Of a stretch of 64,000 bases of DNA, positions 8,255 to 17,727 are shown one piece after another. The stretch's first letter is position 1. Every line of letters starts with the position of its first letter. A program made the position numbers and the translations under genes. Source of the stretch: Paraburkholderia heleia NBRC 101817 (GTDB taxonomy: Bacteria > Pseudomonadota > Gammaproteobacteria > Burkholderiales > Burkholderiaceae); assembly GCF_000739775.1 (NCBI RefSeq), contig NZ_BBJH01000015.1, positions 1 to 64,000 of the forward strand, written 5' to 3'. The notes under the pieces are model-generated. The model was not told where the DNA came from and ran no database searches. It was given only the letters and a program-made list of their open reading frames with translations.

Positions 8255-11200
8255 ATGTGGATTGTCAATCTCGCGCTGAAGCGACCGTACACGTTCATCG
8301 TGATGGCCATCCTGATCGTGCTGGCCACGCCCTTCGTGCTCATGTCGATGGCCACCGACGTGCTGCCGAACATCAACATCCCTGTTATCAGCATCATCTG
8401 GTCGTACACCGGCTTTTCCGCGCAGGATATGGCCGACCGCATCACCTCGGTCAACGAGCGCAGTCTCACGACCACGGTGAGCAACATCGAGCACATCGAG
8501 TCGCAATCGCTGCCGGGCATCGCCATCATCAAGCTGTTCCTGCAGCCGGGCGCGAGCCTGCAAACCGCGATCGCCCAGGCCGTAGCATCGGAACAGGCGC
8601 AGGTGAAGCAGATGCCGCCCGGCGCTACGCCTCCGCTCGTCATCAGCTATTCGGCCTCGAGCATTCCGGTGATCCAGCTCGGCCTTTCCAGCAAGTCGAT
8701 GAGCGAGCAGGCGCTTGCCGACATCGCGATGAACTTCCTGCGCCCGCAGCTCATTACGATTCCCGGCGCGCAGGTGCCTTACCCGTATGGCGGCAAGACG
8801 CGCGTGATTTCCGTGGATCTCGACACGCGCGCGCTCATTTCGAAGGGCCTCACGCCTGCCGATATCGTCAATGCGGTCAACGCGCAGAACCTCATTTTGC
8901 CGACGGGGACGGCCAAGCTCGGGCAGACCGAATATCGTGTCGACACCAATGCATCGCCCGATACGATCGCGGGCCTGAACCGCATTCCCGTGCAAACGGT
9001 CAACGGTGCGACCACCTATCTCGGCGACGTGGCGCACGTGCGCGACGGCTTCACGCCGCAGACTAACGTCGTGCGTCAGGACGGCCAGCGCGGCGTGCTG
9101 ATGTCGATCCTCAAGAGCGGCGACGCGTCGACGCTGCAGGTGGTGGGCGCGCTCAAGGACTTGTTGCCCAAGGTGCGCGACACGCTGCCCGCCGACCTCG
9201 TCGTCAAGCCGCTCTTCGACCAGTCCGTATTCGTTTCCGCTGCCGTGCAGGGCGTGGTGCGCGAAGCGCTCATCGCGGCCGCGCTCACGGCGGCGATGAT
9301 CCTGCTCTTTCTCGGCAACTGGCGCAGCACGCTCATCATCGCGGTGTCGATTCCGCTGTCGATCCTTTCGTCGATCATCGCCCTCTATGCGCTTGGCGAG
9401 ACCATCAACATCATGACGCTCGGCGGCCTCGCGCTCGCGGTCGGCATTCTGGTTGACGACGCCACGGTCACGATCGAGAACATCGAACGGCACTTGCATC
9501 TGGGCGCGAAACTGCACGACGGCATTCTCGAAGGTGCGGGCGAAATCGCCGTGCCCGCGCTCGTTTCGACGCTGTGTATCTGTATCGTGTTCGTGCCGAT
9601 GTTCTTCCTTACCGGCGTGGCGCGTTTTCTGTTCGTGCCGCTTGCGCAAGCCGTGGTGTTCGCGATGATCGCGTCGTACATCCTCTCGCGCACGCTGGTA
9701 CCGACGCTCGCCATGCTGCTCTTCGAGGGCCACGATCCCGCCGCGCATGCGCAGCGCGCGCAAGATTCGTTCTTCTCGCGCATCCATTGGCGTTTCAATC
9801 ATGCATTCGAGCGCGTGCGCGCCAATTACATCGCGCTGTTGAGCCTGCTGCTCTCGCGCCGCAAGCTCTTTGGCGGCAGTTTCCTCGCGTTTTGTCTGCT
9901 TTCGCTCTTCCTCGTGTTCTTCCTTGGCCGCGACTTTTTTCCCTCTGTCGATGCCGGCAACATTCGCCTGCACATGCGCGCGCCAACGGGCTTTCGCATC
10001 GAGGAAACCGCGCGCCTTGCCGACCAGGTGGAGCAAGTGGTTCGCGACGTGGTGCCGCCCGATCAACTCGAGACGATCGTCGATAATCTCGGGCTGCCCT
10101 ATAGCGGGATCAATCTCTCGTACAGCAATGCGGGGACGATGGGCACGCTCGATGGCGAAATCCAGATCGCCCTGAAGCCCGATCACGATCCCTCGCGCAT
10201 TTATATCGACAAGCTGCGTGCGTTGCTCCCGCAACGGTTTCCGGGCGTCGAGTTCTTCTTCCAGCCCGCGGACATCATCACGCAGATTCTGAACTTCGGT
10301 CAGCCCGCGGCGATCGACGTGCAGGTGGTGGGCGCGAACCTGAACCAGGACATGGCGCTGGCGAGCACGCTGCTCAAGCAGGTGCGGCAACTGCCGGGTG
10401 CCGTGGATGCGCACATCGAGCAGCGCAACGACGAGCCCGCGCTCACGCTTGCGATGGACCGCTCGCGCATGCAGCAGTTGAATCTGAATCCGCAAAACGT
10501 CGCGCAGGACGTGCTGATCGCGCTCTCGGGCAGCACGCAGACTTCGCCCGCGTTCTGGGTGAGCCCGCAAAACGGTGTGGAATATCCGCTCTCGGTGCAA
10601 ACGCCGCAGTATCGCGAAACGTCGATGAGCGACCTGATGGGCACGCCCGTTTCGGCGCACGGCACGAACGCCAACGCGCCGTTGCAACTGGTGAGCAATC
10701 TCGTCCAGCTCCGGCCGCATAACGGGCCCGCGATCATCACGCACTACAACATCCGCCCCGTGATCGACCTGCTCGTGAGCGTGGAGGGTAGCGACCTGGG
10801 TTCCGTCGGCGTGAACATCAACGACATCATTCGGCACGCGCAGGCGCACGCGCCGCGCGGCACGACCATCACCATGCGCGGCCAGATCGGGACGATGCGT
10901 TCGTCGTACGTGGGTCTGGGCGTCGGCATTGCGATGGCGGTCGTGCTCGTGTATCTGCTGATCGTCGTGAACTTCCAGTCGTGGGCCGATCCGCTCATCA
11001 TCATCAGCGCGCTGCCTGCCGCGCTTGCCGGCATTGCGTGGATGCTGTTCATCACCGGCACGCACCTGAGCGTGCCCGCGCTCACGGGCGCGATCATGAC
11101 CGTGGGCGTCGCGACCGCGAACAGCATTCTCGTGGTCTCGTTCGCGCGCCAGCGTCTGTCTGCCGGCGCTACGCCGCTCGCCGCCGCGCTCGAAGCGGGC

Positions 11201-11464
11201 GCCACCCGCATCCGCCCCGTGCTCATGACGGCGTTCGCCATGATGATCGGCATGGTGCCGATGGCGCTCGGCCTCGGCGAAGGCGCGGAACAGAACGCGC
11301 CGCTCGGACGCGCGGTGATCGGCGGCCTGCTGTTCGCTACGGTCTCCACGCTATTGTTCGTACCCCTGATGTTTGCGACCGTGCATACGCGGCTTGCCCA
11401 CCGCGCCGCCGCGAAGCGCGAGCGCGAGGCGCAGCGCCGCGGTGCACGAGGCAATATCCGTTAA
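8255..11464 (+). CDS. RND efflux permease (HAE/AcrB-like)
   Basis: A 1069-residue inner-membrane proton/drug antiporter subunit with the RND duplication: TM1 at the N-terminus (MWIVNLALKRPYTFIVMAIL), a large periplasmic loop, TM2-6, a second loop and TM8-12. The TM4 proton-relay pair is present as Asp401-Asp402 in GILVDDATVTIENIER, which resembles drug-type (HAE) rather than metal-type (CzcA/CusA) pumps. It starts the transport operon: 19 bp separate it from the adaptor gene at 11484, and the outer-membrane factor follows. Having the permease gene before the adaptor gene is less usual than the reverse. Substrate unknown. Confidence 0.93.
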   Translation: MWIVNLALKRPYTFIVMAILIVLATPFVLMSMATDVLPNINIPVISIIWSYTGFSAQDMADRITSVNERSLTTTVSNIEHIESQSLPGIAIIKLFLQPGASLQTAIAQAVASEQAQVKQMPPGATPPLVISYSASSIPVIQLGLSSKSMSEQALADIAMNFLRPQLITIPGAQVPYPYGGKTRVISVDLDTRALISKGLTPADIVNAVNAQNLILPTGTAKLGQTEYRVDTNASPDTIAGLNRIPVQTVNGATTYLGDVAHVRDGFTPQTNVVRQDGQRGVLMSILKSGDASTLQVVGALKDLLPKVRDTLPADLVVKPLFDQSVFVSAAVQGVVREALIAAALTAAMILLFLGNWRSTLIIAVSIPLSILSSIIALYALGETINIMTLGGLALAVGILVDDATVTIENIERHLHLGAKLHDGILEGAGEIAVPALVSTLCICIVFVPMFFLTGVARFLFVPLAQAVVFAMIASYILSRTLVPTLAMLLFEGHDPAAHAQRAQDSFFSRIHWRFNHAFERVRANYIALLSLLLSRRKLFGGSFLAFCLLSLFLVFFLGRDFFPSVDAGNIRLHMRAPTGFRIEETARLADQVEQVVRDVVPPDQLETIVDNLGLPYSGINLSYSNAGTMGTLDGEIQIALKPDHDPSRIYIDKLRALLPQRFPGVEFFFQPADIITQILNFGQPAAIDVQVVGANLNQDMALASTLLKQVRQLPGAVDAHIEQRNDEPALTLAMDRSRMQQLNLNPQNVAQDVLIALSGSTQTSPAFWVSPQNGVEYPLSVQTPQYRETSMSDLMGTPVSAHGTNANAPLQLVSNLVQLRPHNGPAIITHYNIRPVIDLLVSVEGSDLGSVGVNINDIIRHAQAHAPRGTTITMRGQIGTMRSSYVGLGVGIAMAVVLVYLLIVVNFQSWADPLIIISALPAALAGIAWMLFITGTHLSVPALTGAIMTVGVATANSILVVSFARQRLSAGATPLAAALEAGATRIRPVLMTAFAMMIGMVPMALGLGEGAEQNAPLGRAVIGGLLFATVSTLLFVPLMFATVHTRLAHRAAAKREREAQRRGARGNIR

Positions 11465-11483
11465 GTCAAAATTGGCCGAAGAC

Positions 11484-12731
11484 ATGAACGAACCTCACCA
11501 CCATTCATCTCTCGACATCGCCGTGGGCGGCGAGCAGGGCATGGACCTGCCGGCGCGCGGCCAGGCTGGCAAGCGTGCACGCTTCGCGGTGATCGTGGTC
11601 GCGCTGCTGCTCGCTGCGGGCGCGACGCGCACGATCGTCTCGAACCTCATGAACGCGCACCATCTCGCCGATGTCACGAAGCAGAACGCGCAGCAGTACG
11701 TGAGCGTCGTGCAACCGGTGCCGGCGGGTGCGGACGGCCGCATCGTGCTGCCTGGCACGCTGCGCGGCTATGTCGAAGCGCCGATCTACTCGCGCGCGAA
11801 CGGCTATGTACGGCGCTGGTACGCCGATATCGGCGCGCACGTGCAACAAGGGCAGTTGCTCGCGGAGATCGATACGCCCGAGATCGACCAGGAACTCGCC
11901 CAGGCGCAGGCACAGCGCGATCAGGCCGCCTCGACGCTCGCGCTCGCGAAGACCTCGTTCGATCGCGCGCAGCAACTGCGCCAGCGCGATGCAGTCTCGC
12001 AGCAGGAACTCGACGACCGCCAGGGCGCATTCAACACGGACGGGGCGAATCTTGCCGCCGCCGATGCGAACGTGCGCCGCCTCACGGAAATGAAATCGTT
12101 CCAGCGCATCGTCGCGCCGATCACGGGCGTCATCACGCAGCGCAATGTCGATATCGGCGACCTCGTGAATGCGGGCAACGGCGGTGCGGGGCACGCGCTC
12201 TTTTCGATTGCGCAGTCCGACCCGCTGCGCCTCTATCTCGACGTGCCGCAGACCTACGCGCAGCAGGTGGCGGTCGGCCAGCACGTGAGCGTGACCGAGC
12301 AGGAACTGCCGGGTGTGACGTTCGACGGCACCGTCACGCGCACGGCGCAGGCCATCAACGTGGCCACGCGCACGCTGGAGGCCGAAATCTCGCTGCCCAA
12401 TCACGACGGCAAGCTGCTGCCGGGCGCCTATGTGCAGGCCGCCTTGCAGACCGATTCGAAGGGCTTGCTCACCGTGCCGGGCAACACGCTGTTGTTCCGC
12501 TCGGAAGGCCCGCGTCTCGCGATTGTCGATGCGGATGGCAAGATCAGGCTCAAGCCGGTGGAAATCGCGCAGGACCTCGGGCAGACGCTCGAAATCAGCC
12601 GCGGGCTCGCGCCGACTGATCGCGTCGTGCTCAACCCGAGCGATTCGATCGCGGAAGGCGACAGCGTCGTCGTGATCGCGCCGAACAAGACGGAAGCGGC
12701 GCGCGAGGCCGCCAGGCGGAGCGCGACGTGA
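11484..12731 (+). CDS. RND periplasmic adaptor subunit (membrane-fusion protein)
   Basis: A 415-residue HlyD/AcrA-like adaptor. After a cytoplasmic N-terminus (MNEPHHHSS), one transmembrane helix spans about residues 34-52. Then come a split biotinyl-lipoyl domain (EAPIYSRANGYVRRWYADIGAHVQQGQLLAEI), an alpha-helical hairpin rich in Gln/Ala, a beta-barrel and a membrane-proximal domain. It links the permease at 8255 to the outer-membrane factor at 12728 in the periplasm. Its 3' end overlaps the next gene's GTG start by 4 bp (GTGA), which indicates translational coupling. No lipobox Cys is visible, so it is membrane-anchored rather than lipidated. Confidence 0.92.
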   Translation: MNEPHHHSSLDIAVGGEQGMDLPARGQAGKRARFAVIVVALLLAAGATRTIVSNLMNAHHLADVTKQNAQQYVSVVQPVPAGADGRIVLPGTLRGYVEAPIYSRANGYVRRWYADIGAHVQQGQLLAEIDTPEIDQELAQAQAQRDQAASTLALAKTSFDRAQQLRQRDAVSQQELDDRQGAFNTDGANLAAADANVRRLTEMKSFQRIVAPITGVITQRNVDIGDLVNAGNGGAGHALFSIAQSDPLRLYLDVPQTYAQQVAVGQHVSVTEQELPGVTFDGTVTRTAQAINVATRTLEAEISLPNHDGKLLPGAYVQAALQTDSKGLLTVPGNTLLFRSEGPRLAIVDADGKIRLKPVEIAQDLGQTLEISRGLAPTDRVVLNPSDSIAEGDSVVVIAPNKTEAAREAARRSAT

Positions 12732-14257
12732 CGATGCAGCGAAACACGCGGCCTCGGCCGCTGGCCTGGTTCACGGCGCTCGGCGCGATCGGTCTCGCGG
12801 CCTGCACGGTGGGCCCCGACTACCGCGCGCCGCAAACGCAAAGTCCGGCGGCGTGGCGCGTCGATTCCGCCGATTCGTACTGGCACGCGGCGCAGCCTTC
12901 GCATGCGCCGCTCGATCCGCAATGGTGGAAGTCGTTCGACAACCCCGAACTCGACGGTCTGGAAACCGCGGCGCTCGCCGGGAACCAGACGCTGCGCGTG
13001 GCCGCCGCGCACTACGCGCAGGCACGCGCGACGCTCGCTTCGGTGTCGTCGCAGCAAAGCCCGCAGGTCGGGCTCGACGCGGGACTCGCGCGCGAGCGCA
13101 TTTCAGCGAACCGGCCGCTCACGAACTACGCGATGCCCAATACGTCGACCGTGCAGAACCAGGTCGACATCGGCGCGACCGTGAGCTACGAGCTGGATCT
13201 GTTCGGGCGCATCCGGCGCATGGTGGAGTCGGCTCAGGCATCGACGCAGCAGGCCGGCGACGATCTCGCCAACGCACGCCTCGTGCTCACCGCTGAACTT
13301 GCCACCGACTATTTCGCCATGCGCGAACTCGACAACGAGATCGACGTGGTGAACCGCTCGGCGCAACTGCAGCAAAAGGCGCTCGATTTCGTGACCGCGC
13401 AGCACGATCTCGGCGCGGTTTCGGGTCTGGAACTGCTGCAGCAAAAAGCCCAGCTCGCGGCAACGCAAACCCAGGTGCATCTGCTCGAAAACCAGCGGCA
13501 GCAGGAGCAGAACGCCATTGCCGTGCTGGTCGGCAAGCCCGCGCCCGAATTCACGCTCGCGCAGAAGGTCACGCCGCTGCCGGTGCCGGCGCTTCCCACC
13601 GGGCTGCCGAGCGAGCTGCTGCAGCGGCGGCCCGACGTGGCTTCGGCCGAGCGTGCGATGGCCGCGGCGAATGCGCAGATCGGCGTGGCGCGCTCCGCGT
13701 ACTTCCCGGATATCACGCTTTCACCCACTTTCGGCTGGGAATCGACGCGTTTTGGCGGTCTTTTCTCCGTGCCGAGCCTGATGTGGTCGGTGGGCGCGAC
13801 GGCCAGCGAGGTGCTGTTCGACGGCGGCAAACGTGCGGCGGGCGTGGATTTCGCGCAGGCCGGCTACGAGTCGGCGCAGGCGTCTTATCGCCAGACCGTG
13901 CTCACTGCGTTCCAGGAGGTGCAAAATGCGGTAACGGGCCTTTCGGTGCTCGAACGCGCTTCGACCGCCGGCCAGGCCGCCGTGGATGACGCACGCAAGT
14001 CCTTCGATCTCGCCAGCGACCGCTACGAGGGCGGGCTCGTGGCGTTCATCGACGTGCTCAATGCGGAGCAGCAATTGCTCGCCAGCGAGCGCCAGGAAGT
14101 GCAGATTCACGGCCAGCAGGTCGCCACGGTGGTCTTTCTCGCAAAGGCGCTGGGCGGCGGCTGGAGCGCCGACGATCGCGAGATGGCATGTGGCGCGGGT
14201 ACGTGCCGCGAAGTGCCGAAGGCCGAGGGCGGAAGCCAGGCCGCAGGCAAGGGCTGA
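12728..14257 (+). CDS. RND outer-membrane channel lipoprotein (NodT/OprM family)
   Basis: About 509 residues. It has a lipoprotein signal (AIGLAACTVGPDYRAP, lipidated Cys near residue 26), followed by two outer-membrane-efflux-protein repeats. The ending FQEVQNAV...DRYEGGLVAFIDVLNAEQQLL is typical of the TolC/OprM fold. It forms the outer-membrane duct of the pump. I prefer the GTG at 12728, which overlaps the adaptor stop and has GGAG six bases upstream. The ATG at 12734 is the alternative. It is the third gene of the pump operon. Confidence 0.92.
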   Translation: MTMQRNTRPRPLAWFTALGAIGLAACTVGPDYRAPQTQSPAAWRVDSADSYWHAAQPSHAPLDPQWWKSFDNPELDGLETAALAGNQTLRVAAAHYAQARATLASVSSQQSPQVGLDAGLARERISANRPLTNYAMPNTSTVQNQVDIGATVSYELDLFGRIRRMVESAQASTQQAGDDLANARLVLTAELATDYFAMRELDNEIDVVNRSAQLQQKALDFVTAQHDLGAVSGLELLQQKAQLAATQTQVHLLENQRQQEQNAIAVLVGKPAPEFTLAQKVTPLPVPALPTGLPSELLQRRPDVASAERAMAAANAQIGVARSAYFPDITLSPTFGWESTRFGGLFSVPSLMWSVGATASEVLFDGGKRAAGVDFAQAGYESAQASYRQTVLTAFQEVQNAVTGLSVLERASTAGQAAVDDARKSFDLASDRYEGGLVAFIDVLNAEQQLLASERQEVQIHGQQVATVVFLAKALGGGWSADDREMACGAGTCREVPKAEGGSQAAGKG

Positions 14258-14278
14258 AAGCAGGGCATACAAGAGGGC

Positions 14279-14307
14279 TTGAGCGAGCCCACACCAGGGT
14301 ATATAAA
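14279..14307 (+). promoter_or_regulatory. candidate sigma70 promoter of the two-component system
   Basis: A -35-like TTGAGC (14279-14284) and a -10-like TATAAA (14302-14307) are separated by exactly 17 bp, in a locally AT-rich patch between the pump operon and the response regulator. This suggests the regulators can be transcribed independently of the pump genes. Found by eye only. Confidence 0.45.
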
Positions 14308-14376
14308 AGCGCGCAACGGCGGTCGCGAGCCCGTCGGCCGGCACCGCCAGGGCAGCGCGCGAAGAGGAGGGCGGGC

Positions 14377-15066
14377 ATGAAAGTACTGGTAATCGAAGAC
14401 GAGCGCAAGGTCGTGGACTACTTGCGCAGCGGACTCACGGAGCAGGGCTGGGTCGTGGACGTCGCCATGGACGGCGAGGAAGGCGCCTGGATGGCCACGG
14501 AATACGACTTCGACGTGATCGTGCTCGACGTCATGCTGCCGAAGCTCGACGGCTTCGGCGTGCTGCGCGCCGTGCGCACGAAGAAGGACACACCGGTCAT
14601 CATGCTGACGGCGCGCGACCGCGTGGACGACCGCGTGCACGGCCTGCGCGACGGCGCCGACGACTATCTCACGAAGCCGTTCTCGTTCCTCGAACTCGTC
14701 GAGCGGCTGCGCGCGCTCACGCGGCGCGCACGCACGCAGGAATCCACGCTGATTTCGGTGGGCGACCTGCAGGTGGACCTCATCAGCCGCCGCGCGACGC
14801 GCGACGGCGTGCGTCTCGATCTCACGGCGAAGGAATTCCAGCTGCTTTCGGTGCTCGCGCGGCGGCGCGGCGAGATTCTCTCCAAGACGCTCATCACCGA
14901 GCTGGTCTGGGACGTGAATTTCGAAAGCAATGCGAATGTAGTGGAAACGGCGATCAAGCGGCTGCGCGCCAAGCTCGACGGCCCGCACGCGGCGAAACTG
15001 CTGCACACCATACGCGGCATGGGCTACGTGCTCGAAGTGCGCGAGGAAGGAGGCCAGACGTCATGA
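14377..15066 (+). CDS. OmpR/PhoB-family response regulator (heavy-metal type)
   Basis: A 229-residue two-domain regulator. The receiver domain (residues 1-115) has the acidic pair IEDE, phosphoacceptor Asp51 (VIVLDVMLPKLDGFGVL) and the conserved KPFSFLELVERLRAL region. A winged-helix DNA-binding domain follows (about 125-225), ending with TIRGMGYVLEVRE. The sequence is closest in style to CusR/CopR-like regulators. A strong GAGGAGGG ribosome site precedes the ATG. Its stop overlaps the kinase ATG (ATGA), so the two are translated together. Position right after the pump operon suggests it controls that pump (inference). Confidence 0.94.
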   Translation: MKVLVIEDERKVVDYLRSGLTEQGWVVDVAMDGEEGAWMATEYDFDVIVLDVMLPKLDGFGVLRAVRTKKDTPVIMLTARDRVDDRVHGLRDGADDYLTKPFSFLELVERLRALTRRARTQESTLISVGDLQVDLISRRATRDGVRLDLTAKEFQLLSVLARRRGEILSKTLITELVWDVNFESNANVVETAIKRLRAKLDGPHAAKLLHTIRGMGYVLEVREEGGQTS

Positions 15067-16502
15067 AACGCTCGATCTCGCTGCGGCTTTCGGCGATGTT
15101 CGCAGCGGTGTCGCTCGTCGTGTTCACGCTCACGGGTGCGGGTCTCTTTTTCCTGATGCAGCGTCAGCTCTTCAACGAGTTGCGCGAAACGCTCGACACG
15201 CGCGCGCGCATTGCGAGCCTGATCGTTTCGCACGCACCGGACGTGCAGAAGTGGGCCTTCGTGCAGGAAAAGCTGCGCGATCTCTCGCCAGCGGACAGCC
15301 GCATGCATTACTACGTCGAAGGCCCGGATCCGCGCTTTCGTTTCGGCACGCCCATCGTCGGCAAGGTTACCGGCGACGTGGGCCCGAATCATGTGCTTGT
15401 GCGCCCGCCCGGCTGCAGCTACGACATCATCACGACGACCTTTATCGTGCCCGCGAGCGGTGACCGTCCCCAGGTGAAACTCGTGGTCGGCAGCGACTGC
15501 GTGCGCACCGAAAGCATGCTGCGGCGCTTTGGCATTGCGCTCGGCGTGCTGATCGCGCTCTCCACCATCGCGGTCGCCCTGCTGAGCCGCGCGGTAACGC
15601 GCTTCGGACTGGCGCCGCTCACGCGCCTCTCGCGCGAGGCCTCGCAGTTGAGCCCGTCGAACCGGCGCCAGCGTCTGCACGCGGACGAACTGCCCGAGGA
15701 ATTGCACGAACTCGCCACCTCGTTCAACGGCGCGCTGGAGCGTCTCGACAAGGCCTACGAGCGCCTCGAATCGTTCAACGCCGACGTGGCGCACGAGCTG
15801 CGCACGCCGGTGAGCATCCTGATCGGCCAGACCCAGGTGGCGCTTACGCGTGACCGTTCGGTCGAACAGCTGCAACAGACGCTGCAATCGAATCTTGAGG
15901 AATTCGAACGATTGCGCGTGATCGTGAACGACATGTTGTTCCTCTCGCGCAGCGATCGCGGCGAACGCGCGACAGACCTGACGGAAGTGTCGTTGCGCTC
16001 GGAGATCGAACGCATGCTCGATTTTCTGGAAATGCCGCTGGAAGAGGCGCAGCTGCGCGTGCAAGTGCAAGGCGACGCGCGCGCATGGGTGAATACGTCG
16101 CTGATCGGCCGCGCTATGAGCAACCTGTTCGTCAACGCGATCCAGCATTCGCAGCCCGGCACGACGCTGCGCGCCACGGTCGCGCCGCAGAACGGCCACG
16201 TCGAGATCGCCGTTTCGAATCCTGGCGAGCCGCTCGATCCGGTGACGCGCGAGCACATTTTCGACCGCTTCTACCGCATCCAGGAGGCACGCTCGAACAG
16301 CCACGAAAACCACGGGCTCGGGCTTTCGATCGTCAAGGCCGTGGCGGAAATGCACGGCGGTACGGTGTTCGTGCGCAGTGCGGACGGCGTCAACACGTTC
16401 GGGTTTTCGGTGGCCGTGGACGGCGCCGACGCGCCCGAAGCGCCCATTGCCGGTATCGCACGCCAGGGCCGCGCCGGCTTGCCGCTGCACGTATCGCCCT
16501 GA
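15063..16502 (+). CDS. sensor histidine kinase (CusS/heavy-metal-sensor type)
   Basis: A 479-residue membrane kinase. It has TM1 at about residues 8-32, a periplasmic sensor loop, TM2 at about 159-180 and a HAMP linker. The H-box is FNADVAHELRTP with phosphoacceptor His244. The ATPase domain has an N-box (NLFVNAIQHS), F-box (FDRFYRIQ) and G2 box (GLGLSIVKAVAEMHGG). It pairs with the overlapping response regulator. The periplasmic loop contains two cysteines (PPGCSYD and GSDCVR) that could bind metal or form a disulfide; no His/Met-rich metal motif stands out. Signal unknown. It ends 30 bp before a convergent gene. Confidence 0.94.
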   Translation: MKRSISLRLSAMFAAVSLVVFTLTGAGLFFLMQRQLFNELRETLDTRARIASLIVSHAPDVQKWAFVQEKLRDLSPADSRMHYYVEGPDPRFRFGTPIVGKVTGDVGPNHVLVRPPGCSYDIITTTFIVPASGDRPQVKLVVGSDCVRTESMLRRFGIALGVLIALSTIAVALLSRAVTRFGLAPLTRLSREASQLSPSNRRQRLHADELPEELHELATSFNGALERLDKAYERLESFNADVAHELRTPVSILIGQTQVALTRDRSVEQLQQTLQSNLEEFERLRVIVNDMLFLSRSDRGERATDLTEVSLRSEIERMLDFLEMPLEEAQLRVQVQGDARAWVNTSLIGRAMSNLFVNAIQHSQPGTTLRATVAPQNGHVEIAVSNPGEPLDPVTREHIFDRFYRIQEARSNSHENHGLGLSIVKAVAEMHGGTVFVRSADGVNTFGFSVAVDGADAPEAPIAGIARQGRAGLPLHVSP

Positions 16503-16532
16503 TGCAGCCGTCATGCAGCCCTGAAGCCGCGC

Positions 16533-17624
16533 TTACACGGGCTCGTCTTCCACGGGCGCGCTTTCGTTTTCGATGTTGTGCTGGTCCTTGCGCAGCAAGT
16601 CCCAGCAACTGATGAACAGCGCGGCGACGAGCGGCCCGATCACGAAGCCGTTGATGCCGATGAGCGAAATGCCGCCGAGCGTCGAGATCAGCACGACCCA
16701 GTCGGGCAGCCGCGTGTCCTTGCCCACGAGCACGGGGCGCAGCACGTTGTCCACGGTGCCGATCACGACGGAGCCGAAGACGATCAGCCCGACGCCCTTC
16801 GCCACCGCGCCCGTGGAGAGGAAGTAGATCGCAATGGGCCCCCACACCAGCGCCGCGCCCACGGCGGGCAACAGCGAGAGCAGCATCATCACGAAGCCCC
16901 ACAGCAGCGCCCCCTGAATGCCGAGCACCCAGAGCGCGATGCCGCCCAGGCCGCCCTGCACGACCGCCACCGCCACGTTGCCCTTCACCGTCGCCCGGAT
17001 CACCGTCGTGAACTTGCGCATGAGATGCAGCTTGTGCTGTTCGTCGAGCGGAATGGCGTCGCGCACGAGCCGCGATATTTCGCGGCCGTCGCGCACGAGG
17101 AAGAAGAACAGATAGAGCATCACGCCGAAGCTCACGAGAAATTGCAGCGTGTTCTGCCCGACGGAGAGGGCACGCGTGGCGACGAACTGGCTGATCTGAG
17201 CGGCGCCCGCCGAAAGGCGCTGCTGCAGACCCGGCAGATCCATGAGGTCGTAGCGCGCGAGCAGGTTCTGAATCGACTCGGGCATGGCATGGACGATCTG
17301 CGTGAAGTACGCGCCGAAGTCGAGGCTGCCGCTGCGCACCTGCTGATACGCGGAGGCGACCTGCTGCACCAGCGTGGCCGTCACCAGCGTGAGCGGAAAG
17401 ATCACGATGACGAGGCAGATGGTGAGCGTAATGAGCGCGGCAACGTTGTGCCGCCGCCCGAGGCGCGCGACGAGCCGGCGCTGCACGGGCTGGAAGATCA
17501 ATGCGAGTATGGCGCCCCAGAGCACCGTGCTGAAGAACGGCGCGAGGATGAAGCAAAGCGCGATGGACACCGCGGCCAGCAGCAAATAGAACGACGTCTG
17601 GTGAAGGTGTTTGTTGCCTTCCAT
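16533..17624 (-). CDS. AI-2E/PerM-family transporter
   Basis: A 363-residue polytopic membrane protein of the PerM (UPF0118) family, with about seven to eight helices. The C-terminal DNVLRPVLVGKDTRLPDWVVLISTLGG segment is the family signature. Members include exporters of AI-2 (TqsA) and Na+/H+ antiporter-like proteins, so the substrate should not be assumed to be AI-2. The ATG at 17624 gives the usual family length. It is convergent with the kinase gene, and the next minus-strand gene (metallophosphoesterase) lies 103 bp upstream. Confidence 0.9.
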   Translation of the reverse strand: MEGNKHLHQTSFYLLLAAVSIALCFILAPFFSTVLWGAILALIFQPVQRRLVARLGRRHNVAALITLTICLVIVIFPLTLVTATLVQQVASAYQQVRSGSLDFGAYFTQIVHAMPESIQNLLARYDLMDLPGLQQRLSAGAAQISQFVATRALSVGQNTLQFLVSFGVMLYLFFFLVRDGREISRLVRDAIPLDEQHKLHLMRKFTTVIRATVKGNVAVAVVQGGLGGIALWVLGIQGALLWGFVMMLLSLLPAVGAALVWGPIAIYFLSTGAVAKGVGLIVFGSVVIGTVDNVLRPVLVGKDTRLPDWVVLISTLGGISLIGINGFVIGPLVAALFISCWDLLRKDQHNIENESAPVEDEPV

Positions 17625-17727
17625 GTGCGATGAATTCCAGTTAAAGCGGCGGACGGACTACCGGCAGCATCGTCCGATGATACCGGCAAGGCGTCGCGAG
17701 CCGTCGCGCGCAGCGCGCCCCGGTGGG

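Noticed and set aside
8183..11065. A very long open frame (960 codons) on the opposite strand of the RND permease
   Set aside because: It lies antisense to a clear RND gene, is extremely Arg/His-rich and shows no domain; high GC makes long antisense frames common here.
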